Assembly: GCA_947481985.1 (NCBI GenBank)
Contig: CANKIK010000100.1
Location: forward strand, 1-17,427
Length of the DNA stretch: 17,427 bases
Direction: 5' to 3'
Origin: QWOP01 sp003669605
GTDB taxonomy: Bacteria > Planctomycetota > Planctomycetia > Pirellulales > UBA1268
Every line of letters begins with the position of its first letter. Positions within the stretch are counted from its first letter, which is position 1. Below, in pieces: positions 1 to 7,178 of the stretch. The notes beneath the pieces were generated by a model. That model did no database searches, was not told where the DNA came from, and saw only the letters and a program-made list of their open reading frames with translations. The position numbers and the translations under genes are program-made.

Positions 1-2573
1 CCACCACCTGCGGAGTGGGAAGACGGCCCTTGTCCCTGAGTCCTCTGCCCGCCTGAGCCCCCCATCGGCAGCGTCCGCCAGGGGTCGGGCCCGGCCAACG
101 TGCCGCCAGGCAACTGCACCAGCCACGGACCAGAACCACGCGACATTCGGACGTAGGATTCCTCCATCTGCCGGCGCCGCACTTCCTGTTCCCGGGCGTG
201 ACGCCGCGACTGGGCCTCGGCGCTGGCTACCGCTTGGGCCTCTCCCGAGAGCCGCTGCGAATCGCTGGCGGCCTTGATGGCATCTTCGTACCGCTGTCTG
301 GTGAGAAGCCCCTTCGCATCCTCCAGCGCCGCCACGGCACTGCGGACATCCGGCTTCACGCCTTCGGCATACCAACTGGCAACGGAACGCACCTGCTTGT
401 CGGCCTGCTCGATTTCCGCAAACCCCTGCCGTGCCAGTCGCCCGTCGTCATCGGCCAGCTGCTCGGCGCGGCCGGCGGCCACGTCGGCAGCCTCGATCAC
501 CTGCCCTGTCCGCGGCAGGTCGGGCTGCTGCATCGCCAGACCACGCCCGGCGACCTCAACCAACCGTCCCGCTTCACGGCACTGTTCGTTGGCCCGCACC
601 CGGTCGGTCGATTCCTGTTGGAGCCGTCTGCCGATGGCGCCCACTCGGCCGTTGACCGTCGCCAACTTCTCTGGCAACGATGCCCGCAGGTTGTCGAGTT
701 CCGCCCGCCGGTCGCTGACTGCTGCATGGCAGCTCTCCACCCAGTCGAGTTGCCGCACAGCCTCCTCGACCAGTGCCAGGCCCCGCAAAAAGGACTGTCG
801 GTGCGGCGTCGATGCCGCCTGCGCCTCGGCCACCATGGCCCGGGCACGCGACAGCCCCTCATCAGCCTTGGCGACATTGTCGGCCACCTCCGCCCACGAT
901 GACTCGGCATACGCACCACCGAGATGTTCCAGTGCCCGCAGCGAACCGGCGCGCCGCCCGGCGAGGACCTCGATCCGCGCGATGCAGCCAGGGAGAAGTT
1001 CCTCGACACGCGTTTTTGCCGCGACAACATTCTCCAGCAGCGCCGCTCCTTCGGAAACGTTCTTCTCGGCCGCTTCGATGTTTTTCAGGGCAGCCTCGAT
1101 CTCGCCGGCGTCCAGCAATTGTCCGGCCAACGCTTCTTGCTCGCGGGCAGCCTGCACCTGGACCGCTGGATCAGCGCCGGGCTCAGAGAGCAGCCAGCCC
1201 TCGGCACGCTTCGCCCGGATCTGTTGATCGAGGTGGGCGGCCGCCTCGCCCCCCCTTCCCCGGCGGTCGTCTGCTGCTTCGAAGGCATCGATCCGGGCCA
1301 CAGTCGCTGCGAGTTTGATGCGGGCCTCTTCCAGCTGGCCATGGGCCAGCACCGGATCGGACTCCAGATTCTGCTTGGACAGGCCCAGCCCGCGGGCGAT
1401 GTCCGCGGTTGTTCCCTGGAACGACGCCGCTGAGCGCCCGCGGGCGGCAAACCCCGCCAGCCGCTTCCCCGCGGTCCCCAACGCCGCTTCGACGTCGGCA
1501 GCGAGGCCCCGCGCGGTTTCGTGCGCCGCTTCGAGAGTGTCCAGAGGCGTCCGGCACTCCGCGGCAACCTCGGCCAGCGGCGGCCGCGCCTCCGCAGAAT
1601 CGAGAAGCGCAATCGCCTCCTCAGCGCGGCTCGTCCCCAGAGACGATTCCGACTTGATCGCTCGGTCGGCCTTCTCCCAGACCTCCATCAGCGACAGCCA
1701 GCGTTCACGGTACCGGCCCAGCGATGCCTGCACTCCCTCGTACGTCTCCCGCGTCTGCCCCTCCATAGGGGTGACAAAATCGGGGTCGGAGTGGGGCAGC
1801 ATCCTGTGCCGCTCCCGCTGGCCATCGATCAGGTCGGAGAGCGCGACGACCTCCTGCTTGAATGTCGCCAGTTTCTCAGTCGCCACGCGCAGGCGCCGTT
1901 CGTGCCGCGACCGCTGTGCAAGCAGCCAGCCCAGCCCAGCCAGGCCAGCCAGACCGGCAGTGGCCAGGGGCAGCGTCTGGGTGCGGAACACCCGATCCCT
2001 CTGCTGCCGCGCGACTTTGAGATCGATCCGCTCCTTGACCCAGGCTTCGGTGGACTTGACCAGGCCGACCAATCCTCGATCGATGCGGCCATCCTGCGCC
2101 TGGGGCCGAAATACCTTCTCGATCAATTCGCGCTGGATTGTCTCCGGGTCGAGGCCGCTTTGGGTCTCCAGGCTCAAGGGGGCATGCATCGCCAGCCGGT
2201 GGCCGTTGACGTCCACGACAATCAGCACGTCCTGCGCAGGATCAAAGGCCGTGGTCGAAGACCCCGCCGCCGCTTCGCGGCCCCATCGCTCAAGGATGCC
2301 GTCGAGCACTTGTCGGGCAGAGCGCCCCTCCGCGCCGACGTCACCGACGATGATCACCCTGTAGTCGCGGTTGGTGTCGCGGTGAACGCGCTCGATCTCC
2401 GCGCGGAGATCATCGAATGTGTCGGGTATTCCCGACACAAACACCCGCTGCTGGGAATCGGCCATCACGGCTGGCAACGGATCCTGACCAGGGGCCGGAA
2501 CCGCCACGGCGCTTGCCAGAACAACCATCCAAGCCACTGGCCACCAGTTGGTGCAGCAGATCGACTCCAGCAT
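1..2573 (-). CDS. TPM-domain membrane protein with long coiled coil (3' end outside window)
   Basis: The frame is open from an ATG at 2573 to the left edge, giving about 857 residues with no stop. A GGAGG ribosome site lies 4 bases upstream (2578-2582). Residues 1-30 form a signal peptide or anchor. Residues about 40-185 resemble the TPM domain (YgcG/Psb32 type): RVFVSG near 43, a strand reading YRVIIVGDV at 71-79, LERWG near 94, then DVLIVVDVNGHRLAM. Residues 201-219 are a hydrophobic helix, followed by a basic stretch (RSRHERRLR). The next ~550 residues are Ala/Glu/Arg-rich heptad-like coiled coil. The visible C-terminus turns Gly/Ser/Gln-rich (PMGGSGGQRTQGQG), as in other TPM proteins with Gly-rich tails. 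This predicts an extracytoplasmic TPM domain, one membrane pass and a cytoplasmic rod, but the orientation is inferred. The family has been linked to phosphatase activity and photosystem repair elsewhere; the role here is unknown. The gene call is firm; the domain call is moderate. Confidence 0.8.
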   Translation of the reverse strand, partial: MLESICCTNWWPVAWMVVLASAVAVPAPGQDPLPAVMADSQQRVFVSGIPDTFDDLRAEIERVHRDTNRDYRVIIVGDVGAEGRSARQVLDGILERWGREAAAGSSTTAFDPAQDVLIVVDVNGHRLAMHAPLSLETQSGLDPETIQRELIEKVFRPQAQDGRIDRGLVGLVKSTEAWVKERIDLKVARQQRDRVFRTQTLPLATAGLAGLAGLGWLLAQRSRHERRLRVATEKLATFKQEVVALSDLIDGQRERHRMLPHSDPDFVTPMEGQTRETYEGVQASLGRYRERWLSLMEVWEKADRAIKSESSLGTSRAEEAIALLDSAEARPPLAEVAAECRTPLDTLEAAHETARGLAADVEAALGTAGKRLAGFAARGRSAASFQGTTADIARGLGLSKQNLESDPVLAHGQLEEARIKLAATVARIDAFEAADDRRGRGGEAAAHLDQQIRAKRAEGWLLSEPGADPAVQVQAAREQEALAGQLLDAGEIEAALKNIEAAEKNVSEGAALLENVVAAKTRVEELLPGCIARIEVLAGRRAGSLRALEHLGGAYAESSWAEVADNVAKADEGLSRARAMVAEAQAASTPHRQSFLRGLALVEEAVRQLDWVESCHAAVSDRRAELDNLRASLPEKLATVNGRVGAIGRRLQQESTDRVRANEQCREAGRLVEVAGRGLAMQQPDLPRTGQVIEAADVAAGRAEQLADDDGRLARQGFAEIEQADKQVRSVASWYAEGVKPDVRSAVAALEDAKGLLTRQRYEDAIKAASDSQRLSGEAQAVASAEAQSRRHAREQEVRRRQMEESYVRMSRGSGPWLVQLPGGTLAGPDPWRTLPMGGSGGQRTQGQGPSSHSAGG

Positions 2574-2629
2574 GATTCCTCCACCGGGGGCGTTGAATGA
2601 CCAGACAATCCGCGGGCGGATCCCGACCC

Positions 2630-2635
2630 ATTCTA
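2630..2635 (-). promoter_or_regulatory. possible -10 box of the TPM-domain gene
   Basis: TAGAAT on the minus strand matches the sigma-70 -10 consensus at 5 of 6 positions and lies 57 bases before the ATG at 2573. The best -35 at a 16-base spacing (TGGCGA, 2652-2657) matches only 3 of 6, so this is a weak call. Planctomycete promoter consensus may differ. Confidence 0.25.
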
Positions 2636-2647
2636 CGGCTGCACCCT

Positions 2648-2669
2648 CCCGTCGCCATGCGGCAACGGG
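2648..2669 (-). terminator. hairpin downstream of the 137-residue gene
   Basis: The minus-strand RNA can fold CCCGTTGCC-GCAT-GGCGACGGG, a 9-pair stem with one G-U wobble and a 4-base loop. It begins 19 bases after the TAA at 2689-2691. No U-tract follows, so it is not a canonical intrinsic terminator. It could be a terminator lacking the U-tract, an RNA-stability hairpin, or chance in GC-rich DNA. Confidence 0.3.
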
Positions 2670-2688
2670 GCTGCCACGCCGCGGGACT

Positions 2689-3102
2689 TTAGCCAGTCGC
2701 TCCTCCGGCGACGATGACGACCGCCCCCCCAGCTGCCGTCCAGGCCACCAGCGGCAGTCCGGTGTCTGTCGCCGCCCTCCTTGCCGCCGCCATCACGGGC
2801 TCATCGCCGACGACCATGATCAGCCGGGCCTGGAGTCGGGCGGCTTCGGCTGCCAAAGCCTCAGCCTCAGCCGCCGCTGGCAACGGTCCGCAGACACGGA
2901 CGCGGTGTGCCCAAGCCACGACGGCGAAAGACTCGGCCCAGGCAGGGGCCTGTTGGCTGACAGACTCATTGCTGGCAACCACCAACACCGGCCCACTCAA
3001 GCCCAGTCCGCGGAGCGTCATCGCCAAGTCGCAGGCTGCGATCGGGATCGCAGGCGGGACCGCATCCGGGAAACTTCCAGGCTGCCGGGGGTTGGTGGCC
3101 AT
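2689..3102 (-). CDS. hypothetical protein, 137 aa, alpha/beta
   Basis: I do not recognise this protein. Short beta-like strands (PVLVVAS, FAVVAWA, RLIMVVGDE, PLVAWTAAGGAVVIVAGG) alternate with Ala-rich helices (AAAEAEALAAEAARL, PVMAAARRAATDTG). This is the pattern of a small Rossmann-like or flavodoxin-like sheet protein, with no nucleotide-binding motif I can name. There is no signal peptide. It sits between two minus-strand genes with gaps of 115 and 98 bases, so it may share a transcript with them. There is no clear ribosome site before the ATG at 3102; TTG and ATG codons at residues 26 and 28 are alternative starts. The opposite strand is also open here, but its translation is low-complexity Ala/Ser/Thr/Pro, which favours the minus-strand reading. 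Existence is moderately likely; function is unknown. Confidence 0.55.
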   Translation of the reverse strand: MATNPRQPGSFPDAVPPAIPIAACDLAMTLRGLGLSGPVLVVASNESVSQQAPAWAESFAVVAWAHRVRVCGPLPAAAEAEALAAEAARLQARLIMVVGDEPVMAAARRAATDTGLPLVAWTAAGGAVVIVAGGATG

Positions 3103-3118
3103 CGGCAGAGATGCTCTC

Positions 3119-3148
3119 GCGGAGTCCGTTTGGAACAGCGGACTCCGC
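3119..3148 (-). terminator. perfect 10-bp inverted repeat after the EF-hand gene
   Basis: GCGGAGTCCG (3119-3128) and CGGACTCCGC (3139-3148) are exact reverse complements separated by 10 bases. On the minus strand the hairpin starts 52 bases after the stop of the EF-hand gene and ends 16 bases before the ATG at 3102. No U-tract follows in either direction. It may act as a terminator or attenuator between the two genes, or as a dyad binding site. Confidence 0.4.
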
Positions 3149-3200
3149 TTGAAAACGGACGTGACAATTGGCCCCCGCTTGCCAACGCCTCGCAGCCCCG

Positions 3201-4664
3201 TTAACGAACCCCCACGCTGCGGGCTGGAGCGGATGGAGGTGAGGCCAGTCTACCGATCCCCACTCCGCCACCCGATGCGGCAGAATCGGCACGCACCGAA
3301 CGCGCCGCATTGGAACTCCCCCGCTGCGTGGCAAGTCCGGCACGGGCCGTTGTTGTTCCGGACTGTGTGAGTGCTTTGTTGTCGCTTCGGGAAGGACCGC
3401 CACCCGCACGGGAAAACGTTCCCCCCAGCGGTGATGGCGCGACACGCGGGGGGGGCGTTACGGACCGGGAAGAGGGTTCCGCAGCCGGCTGCCGCTGGCG
3501 GAGGCTGGTGTGCACTCGGGGGCCGGGCGCCGCCGCGACTTCGTCAGACTGCTCGTTGATCCGTCGGCCGGCCTGTAAGACCCGATCGGACTCGCCACCA
3601 TACCCAGGGCGGGCCGCGATCCCACCGCCCCGCAGACCGCCAGCCAACGGGGCGAAGGTGCCACCCCGCAGACCACCATCGGCGGAGATCCCACCTTGGT
3701 CGAGACCGTTGGCCTCCAGAGCGCTTGTCAGCACCACGCTCGCCTCCCCGCCGAGAGGGCGCCGGTCACGGACGGCTTTCTCCGGACGCAGGGCGTTGCC
3801 GTCGATGTCCTTTTCAGGAGGATTGTCCCCCGATTCGGTCACTTCCGTGAGTGCCTTTTCAACGCGGTTCATCTCGGGAGTCGCCTGGCCAGCCAGGCGA
3901 GATTCATAGTCCAAACCGGCCTCTGATGGGCTGAGTGCACCGTCCAGATCGGGTAGCTTTGTGAGGGAGTCGATCCTCTCTTGATATGTCGGTACGGCAG
4001 CCTCTTGGTCGGGCTCCTGATCCTCGTCGGCGTCGAGATTGAGACTCTCATCAAGCCCTCCCATCGCCGCCCGGACGATCCGATTGCGCCGCTCGCGCGA
4101 TGACGCGACTTCCTCCTCCAATGCGCTGATGACCCCGTCTTTATCCGCGTCGATTTCCTGGGCCATGGCTAAGGTCAATTGCCTCCGGGCGCTCACGTCG
4201 AGGCCGTCGGTATCCACATGCACGACAAGTGGGGCGTTGGGATTGATGGCAACGGCATCGGTTTCCTTGACCACCAAGACTTTCTCATCGATCTCCTGCC
4301 AGAACGAGGAGCGGCCCGCTACGAATCCTTCCTTCATCGACTGGAGCAACTTGGGGGACAAGGCCCCCTGACCGCTGCCGAGCGCTCCTCCGGGTGCGCG
4401 GGCCCGCGGGCGATTGAATTCGCCAGGCGCTTTGTTGGTGCTCGAGGCCGACAAACCAGCCGGAGAGGCAGCCGCGATCGGTTCCCTCGGCAGGGAATCC
4501 TCGGCCCACAGCGGCGCTGCCAGCAGCATCAGGACCACGGCCGGAGCGAACGATCCCGGCAGGAGGCGACTGCCCCTCTTCCAGAACCGCTTTGCAACGA
4601 GCGGATCCCGGTCACCGGTCTTTTCACCACCACAAGACCTTGGGCGTTTGCGCACGTACATCAT
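3201..4664 (-). CDS. secreted EF-hand protein with disordered C-terminal half
   Basis: This 487-residue protein matches no family I can name beyond EF-hand. The start is supported by GGAG 7 bases before tandem ATGs at 4664. A basic N-terminus precedes a hydrophobic segment (residues 38-54, ending APLWA-ED), consistent with a long signal peptide and export. Residues 172-183 (DADKDGVISALE) are a textbook 12-residue EF-hand calcium loop, with acidic residues at 1, 3, 5 and 12, Gly at 6 and Ile at 8. Degenerate relatives follow: DADEDQEPDQE near 211, DLDGALSPSE near 239 and DIDGNALRPE near 286. From about residue 305 the chain is Gly/Arg/Ser/Pro/Ala-rich, including GGLRGG twice, and is probably disordered. 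It is likely periplasmic or surface-exposed and calcium-binding; the cellular role is unknown. A dyad cluster lies just upstream (4695-4730) and a hairpin downstream (3119-3148). Confidence 0.75.
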   Translation of the reverse strand: MMYVRKRPRSCGGEKTGDRDPLVAKRFWKRGSRLLPGSFAPAVVLMLLAAPLWAEDSLPREPIAAASPAGLSASSTNKAPGEFNRPRARAPGGALGSGQGALSPKLLQSMKEGFVAGRSSFWQEIDEKVLVVKETDAVAINPNAPLVVHVDTDGLDVSARRQLTLAMAQEIDADKDGVISALEEEVASSRERRNRIVRAAMGGLDESLNLDADEDQEPDQEAAVPTYQERIDSLTKLPDLDGALSPSEAGLDYESRLAGQATPEMNRVEKALTEVTESGDNPPEKDIDGNALRPEKAVRDRRPLGGEASVVLTSALEANGLDQGGISADGGLRGGTFAPLAGGLRGGGIAARPGYGGESDRVLQAGRRINEQSDEVAAAPGPRVHTSLRQRQPAAEPSSRSVTPPPRVAPSPLGGTFSRAGGGPSRSDNKALTQSGTTTARAGLATQRGSSNAARSVRADSAASGGGVGIGRLASPPSAPARSVGVR

Positions 4665-4694
4665 GCTGCGACTCCGTTATGCGCAGGCTCGATC

Positions 4695-4730
4695 TCCCCA
4701 CATCCATGGGGACCGGTTCTCCAGAACCGG
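4695..4730. repeat. two abutting palindromes upstream of the EF-hand gene
   Basis: TCCCCA-N6-TGGGGA (4695-4712) is directly followed by CCGGTTCT-CC-AGAACCGG (4713-4730), an 8-bp perfect inverted repeat with a 2-base centre. They end 31 bases upstream of the ATG at 4664, where a repressor operator or a 5'-leader hairpin would sit. What binds here is not known. Confidence 0.6.
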
Positions 4731-4731
4731 C

Positions 4732-4823
4732 ATCAGCTCCGTCACCGACTATTTTCCGAACAGCGCGGCATACGCCGGCGCTGTCTGAAAAATGCTGCGG
4801 CACGTTATCAGCGCCGTCACCGA
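4732..4823. repeat. 17-bp direct repeat flanking a long imperfect hairpin
   Basis: ATCAGCTCCGTCACCGA (4732-4748) recurs as ATCAGCGCCGTCACCGA (4807-4823), with one mismatch and 75 bases apart. Between them 4751-4766 and 4778-4793 form 16-base arms matching at 13 positions (ATTTT...ACAGCGC against GCGCTGT...AAAAT), around a GGC-ATAC-GCC tip. The arrangement is compatible with a small intergenic repeat element or a structured regulatory region. There are no transposase and no obvious target-site duplications. Confidence 0.55.
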
Positions 4824-4981
4824 TTTGCCTACTCCCCCCCCAAGTGGATTCTCCTCGCGGTGCTCGCCTGCACGGCCCGGCAACGGCTTGAGAAAAGGCG
4901 TTTTGTCGGCCTCAAAGCGTTTGTTTGGAGGCGTTCTCCCACCGATACCGGGCCGCTTGGCAGCGATTCTCGAAAGTGGCC

Positions 4982-5007
4982 AGAGGCCCACTGGGGGGCC
5001 CGCCTCT
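4982..5007 (-). terminator. GC-rich hairpin after the importer operon
   Basis: AGAGGCCC (4982-4989) can pair with GGG (4996-4998) and CCTCT (5003-5007), with a 4-base bulge. The hairpin begins 27 bases beyond the stop of the last importer gene. It lacks a U-tract, so it is only a possible transcription end. Confidence 0.25.
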
Positions 5008-5034
5008 CCGGGGGGCCACGCGTTCCCGGCAGGG

Positions 5035-6120
5035 CTATTCCCCTGTCAGCCGCTCTGCGAGGGCCACCGCGGCCAGGCTTACGTCCCCTGAAGCTTCGAG
5101 TTGTCTGCTCGCCACATGGCAGTGGACGAGATGGCCGTGGGCACGCAGCGGCGGCGGATCTTGTTGCCGACAGACCGCTTCTGCCAGCGGGCAGCGGGGA
5201 TGGAACCGACACCCGGACGGCGGTTGCGAAGGACTGGGAACATCGCCCGAGAGAATGATTCGCTTCCGCCTCCGCGCCGGATCGATCGCTGGCACGGCGG
5301 AGAGCAGGGCGATGGAGTAGGGGTGGAGTGGAGCCTGTGCCAGCTCCGCGGCAGTCGCCTGTTCCACAATCCTCCCCAGATACATCACCGCCACCTCGTC
5401 GGCGAATTGCTCGACGACCGATAAATCGTGGGAGATAAACAGGTAGGTGAGCCCGAGTTGCTCACGGAGATCAACCAGCAAGTTCACAACCTGCGCCTGG
5501 ATCGAGACGTCGAGCGCCGAGATCGGCTCGTCGAGAACGACAAACTCCGGTTGGAGAATCAAGGCCCTGGCGATGGCGATCCGCTGCCGCTGCCCCCCCG
5601 AGAACTCGTGCGGATAGCGCTCCAGCGCCTCCCGATCGAGCCCGGTGCGCTCCAGGGCGACAGCTGCCGTTTCCCGGCGATCAGCCTGGGCTCCCATGGA
5701 GTGGATCACCAATCCCTCCTCGAGGATCGCCCGCACCGTCATCCGCGGATTTAAGGAACCATAGGGATCCTGGAAGACGATCTGCATCCGCCGCCGCTGG
5801 TCGCGAAGTGCTCTTCCCCCCAGTCGACCGATGTCCGTGCCGCGGTACCGCACCGCCCCCCCGGTCGGCTCCACCAGACGGAGAATGCTCCGCCCCACCG
5901 TCGTTTTGCCGCAGCCACTCTCCCCCACCAGTCCCAGCGTCCGCCCACGCGGAATCGTAAAGCTCACGCCATCCACAGCCCGCACCTCGCCAACGCGGCG
6001 CCGGAGCAGTCCGCGGCGGATGGGAAAATGGGTCTGGAGGCCGTCAACCTCGAGGAGCGTCTCCACTGGCCCGGCGGCCTGGCGGAGGGAATCGCTGGGG
6101 AAGCCACCGTCACCGCTCAT
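5035..6120 (-). CDS. oppF: peptide ABC importer ATPase, OppF/DppF-like
   Basis: This 361-residue subunit hydrolyses ATP at the cytoplasmic face to drive the importer. It shows Walker A GESGCGKTT (residues 66-74), Q-loop Gln117, signature FSGGQ (173-177), Walker B VVLDEP (194-199) and switch His231. The oligopeptide-transporter C-terminal region follows, with Cys304, Cys310, Cys317 and Cys334 in a GCRFHPRC...C...C pattern. The open frame runs 112 codons further upstream, but that part is Arg/Pro-rich and overlaps the previous gene. The ATG at 6120 overlaps that gene's stop as ATGA and is preceded by AAGGGGGG, so it is the chosen start. It is the last gene of the unit. Substrate cannot be told from this subunit; the symbol is by family, not proven orthology. 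Confidence 0.93.
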   Translation of the reverse strand: MSGDGGFPSDSLRQAAGPVETLLEVDGLQTHFPIRRGLLRRRVGEVRAVDGVSFTIPRGRTLGLVGESGCGKTTVGRSILRLVEPTGGAVRYRGTDIGRLGGRALRDQRRRMQIVFQDPYGSLNPRMTVRAILEEGLVIHSMGAQADRRETAAVALERTGLDREALERYPHEFSGGQRQRIAIARALILQPEFVVLDEPISALDVSIQAQVVNLLVDLREQLGLTYLFISHDLSVVEQFADEVAVMYLGRIVEQATAAELAQAPLHPYSIALLSAVPAIDPARRRKRIILSGDVPSPSQPPSGCRFHPRCPLAEAVCRQQDPPPLRAHGHLVHCHVASRQLEASGDVSLAAVALAERLTGE

Positions 6121-7178
6121 CGGCGCCCCCCTTCGGCGGCTGCCAGAATTCCATCGGCTTCGTGACAGCGGACAAAGTGACCGGGAAGAATCTCGCGCAG
6201 CGCCGGCATCTCTGCGGCGCAGCGCAGCACGCTGATCGCTGCACACCGCGGATGGAACCGACACCCCGACGGGAAGTGCTGCGGCGCGGGCACCATCCCC
6301 GGAATCGTCTGCAGGCGTTCGGTCCGTCGCTGCCCAGGCTGCGGGCGGGAGGCGAGCAGCCCGATGGTGTAGGGATGGAGAGGGCGGGCGAAGAGTTCGG
6401 CGGCGCTTGCCTGCTCGACGATCTTCCCGGCGTACATCACCGCCACCTCGTCGCACGTCTCCGCCACCACCCCGAGATCATGCGTGATCAGGAGGATGGC
6501 GGCCCGGAGTCGGTGCCGCAAATCGGCCAACAGATCGAGAATCTGTGCCTGGATGGTGACATCGAGTGCGGTGGTCGGCTCGTCGGCGATCACCAGGTCT
6601 GGGTCGCAGGCCAGCGCCATGGCAATCATCACCCGCTGCCGCATCCCGCCGGAGAGCTGATGGGGATACTCGTCGAGGCGGCGCTGCGGATCGGCAAGCC
6701 GCACCAACCGCAGCATCTCCAGCGCCCGTCCCCGGGCCTCTTTGACCGAGAGCGGCCAGTGCAGTCGAACCGCCTCAGCGATCTGCGCGCCGATGGTGAT
6801 CACCGGATTAAGGCTCGTCATCGGTTCCTGGAAGATCATGCCGATCCGCCCGCCGCGGACACCGCGCAGCTGCCGCTCTGGGAGCGTCACCAAGTCGAGC
6901 GGCGGCCCGCCGGCAGCCTCCCCCTCCGCTGCGCTTGGATGGAGGAGAATCCGCCCCGATTCGATGCGGCCGGGCGCCGCGACGAGGCGGAGGATCGACA
7001 TCGCGGTCACGCTCTTGCCGCAGCCGCTCTCTCCCACCAGCCCCAGCGTGCGGCCGCGTTCGATGACCAGCGACACCCCGTCCACCGCGGGCACGCGGCC
7101 GGATGGGGTGTGGAAGGCGGTGACGAGGTTCTCGATCTGCAACAGCCCCTGGGGCGGCTCGACGGCGGATGCGGTCAC
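6117..7178 (-). CDS. oppD: peptide ABC importer ATPase, OppD/DppD-like
   Basis: This 353-residue partner ATPase of the same transporter has Walker A GESGCGKS (residues 49-56), Q-loop Gln117, signature LSGGM (175-179), Walker B LVIADEP (195-201) and switch His233. The OppD-type C-terminal extension carries Cys306, Cys312, Cys320 and Cys338. Replacement of Gln by Met in the signature is usual for OppD/DppD proteins. I start it at GTG 7178, which overlaps the preceding stop as GTGA and has GGGAGG 7 bases upstream. An ATG at 7292 in the same frame would add 38 unrelated residues inside the permease gene. Its stop overlaps the start of the next ATPase by 4 bases, implying coupled translation and equal dosage of the two ATPases. 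Confidence 0.93.
   Translation of the reverse strand: MTASAVEPPQGLLQIENLVTAFHTPSGRVPAVDGVSLVIERGRTLGLVGESGCGKSVTAMSILRLVAAPGRIESGRILLHPSAAEGEAAGGPPLDLVTLPERQLRGVRGGRIGMIFQEPMTSLNPVITIGAQIAEAVRLHWPLSVKEARGRALEMLRLVRLADPQRRLDEYPHQLSGGMRQRVMIAMALACDPDLVIADEPTTALDVTIQAQILDLLADLRHRLRAAILLITHDLGVVAETCDEVAVMYAGKIVEQASAAELFARPLHPYTIGLLASRPQPGQRRTERLQTIPGMVPAPQHFPSGCRFHPRCAAISVLRCAAEMPALREILPGHFVRCHEADGILAAAEGGRR

Larger units (their letters stand above)
4665..5034. other. 370-base gene-free stretch with palindromes and repeats
   Basis: The stretch lies between the last gene of the ABC importer and the start of the EF-hand gene, both on the minus strand. Short open frames cross it, but none has a ribosome site or a protein-like sequence. 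The half nearest the EF-hand gene (4695-4823) is crowded with inverted and direct repeats, listed separately. The half nearest the importer (4824-5034) holds a run of eight C (around 4834) and a GC-rich hairpin at its end. No convincing -35/-10 pair for the EF-hand gene was found, although its promoter should be here. Confidence 0.6.

Noticed and set aside
4691..4720. A CCCC-N8-GGGGA segment with the geometry of a type I-E CRISPR repeat
   Set aside because: There is one copy only, no second repeat at spacer distance and no cas gene in the window. An isolated dyad is the simpler reading.
4749..4991. Small minus-strand open frame of 80 codons in the 370-base gap
   Set aside because: There is no ribosome site, and the composition and reading across the hairpin and direct repeat suggest an incidental frame in a repeat region.
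6121..6456. N-terminal 112-codon extension of the OppF-like ATPase
   Set aside because: It is Arg/Pro-rich with no similarity to ABC ATPases and lies inside the oppD gene in another frame. The ATGA junction at 6117-6120 gives the start.
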